A stretch of 6,114 nucleotides of DNA from Deltaproteobacteria bacterium. GTDB lineage: Bacteria; Myxococcota; B64-G9. The notes below the pieces were generated by a model, which worked only from the letters and a program-made list of their open reading frames with translations, had not been told where the DNA came from and ran no database searches. Shown here in pieces: positions 5,697 to 6,114 of the stretch. The position numbers were made by a program, and so were the translations under genes. How positions within the stretch are numbered: position 1 is the first letter of the stretch; each line of letters begins with the position of its first letter. The DNA lies in assembly GCA_030591745.1 (NCBI GenBank), contig JAUVAM010000269.1, positions 1 through 6,114 of the forward strand, written 5' to 3'.

Positions 5697-6114
5697 AATA
5701 TTTAAGGGTGAATTTGCGAAGGTTTGGCTTCTGTTTGTTGCTGCTTTCTGTCTTGGGTCTTGTCGCTTGCGGCAACCCTGAGGTGGCTGTGCCGGATGCG
5801 CTGAGCGTTGTCTTTGTCTCGGTGGACGGGGCGGCCGATGTGAAGCCCGATGCCGTCATCGAGGTCTTTTTCTCCGACGCGGTGGATTCGCAGTCGGCCA
5901 CCACCCAGCAGGTTTATTTGATGCACACCGGATTGGTTGTCGGTGGGGACTTGCCCGCATGTGATAGCTCTTGGGAAAGTCAGGCCATCTCAGTGAATTT
6001 CGTTAACGACGCCGAGGCACCCAACCAGACCTTGCAAGTGGAGGCCACCGAGGACATGCACGCCGGTCATTGCTATGCGCTTGTTTTGACCACGGCCGTT
6101 AAGGGCAGCGACAC
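5693..6114 (+). CDS. Second lipoprotein with Big_5-like features, cut by the window end
   Basis: The ATG at 5693 overlaps the upstream TGA, and the frame stays open to the last base: 140 full codons and no stop, so the C-terminus is missing. The N-terminus is a lipoprotein signal peptide: Lys2, Arg5, Arg9-Arg10, a Leu-rich core, and lipobox L-V-A-C with C26 followed by Gly. Residues from about 36 read 'LSVVFVSVDGAADVKPDAVI', then 'EVFFSDAVDS', the same opening strand, Gly/Ala-Asp-Val turn and 'FFSDAV' strand seen in the upstream gene. 'HCYALVLTTAVKGSD' near the end matches the closing strand of a Big_5 domain. The two are therefore probably tandem paralogs. This one has a longer insert in the middle, with Cys residues in 'LPACDSSW' and 'GHCYAL' that could form a disulfide. 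With only a weak Shine-Dalgarno site, translation is probably coupled to the first gene. Further Ig-like domains may follow outside the window. Confidence 0.82.
   Translation, partial: MKYLRVNLRRFGFCLLLLSVLGLVACGNPEVAVPDALSVVFVSVDGAADVKPDAVIEVFFSDAVDSQSATTQQVYLMHTGLVVGGDLPACDSSWESQAISVNFVNDAEAPNQTLQVEATEDMHAGHCYALVLTTAVKGSD

Overview
The window reads as part of a GC-rich Gram-negative chromosome, most likely from the Myxococcota/Bradymonadota ('deltaproteobacterial') group. This is inferred from gene content only: a Hanks-type kinase fold fused to a class III cyclase, PEGA-domain proteins, a SprT-like metalloprotease and small Big_5-type lipoproteins. No rRNA or other taxonomic marker is present. 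All six genes are on the + strand, packing is tight, and no mobile element, tRNA or CRISPR array was seen.

Layout. (1) 1-1335 is the 3' part of a gene of unknown function, possibly DUF3352-like. (2) A 52-nt gap holds a good sigma70-type promoter candidate and a strong Shine-Dalgarno site. It opens a three-gene block: a secreted protein with a TolB/CsgG-like N-terminal region and three PEGA domains (1388-2602); a membrane-anchored kinase-like/adenylyl cyclase fusion (2602-4425); and a SprT-like zinc metalloprotease (4422-5192). The junctions are a 1-nt overlap (TAGTG) and a 4-nt overlap (ATGA), so the three are probably translationally coupled. (3) A short gap with a hairpin and a second, stronger sigma70-like promoter precedes two small Big_5-type lipoprotein genes (5274-5696 and 5693 to the window end). 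These also overlap by ATGA, and the second is cut by the window edge.

The main point of interest is the 2602-4425 protein. Its kinase domain keeps the fold-defining residues (K43, E60, D155, APE, the C-lobe Arg) but reads HGN in place of HRD, lacks the Mg-binding Asn and has DFT in place of DFG, so it is predicted to be a pseudokinase. The cyclase domain fused to it keeps the full adenylyl cyclase catalytic set (D322, K362, D366, D420, N427, R431). A pseudokinase next to a working cyclase, with the HGN form of the catalytic loop, recalls the kinase-homology domain of animal receptor guanylyl cyclases. Here, however, the membrane anchor is at the C-terminus. A plausible model is that the pseudokinase gates cAMP synthesis in the cytoplasm, while the short periplasmic tail and the co-encoded PEGA protein link it to the envelope. 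This model is inference; the residues are read directly from the sequence.
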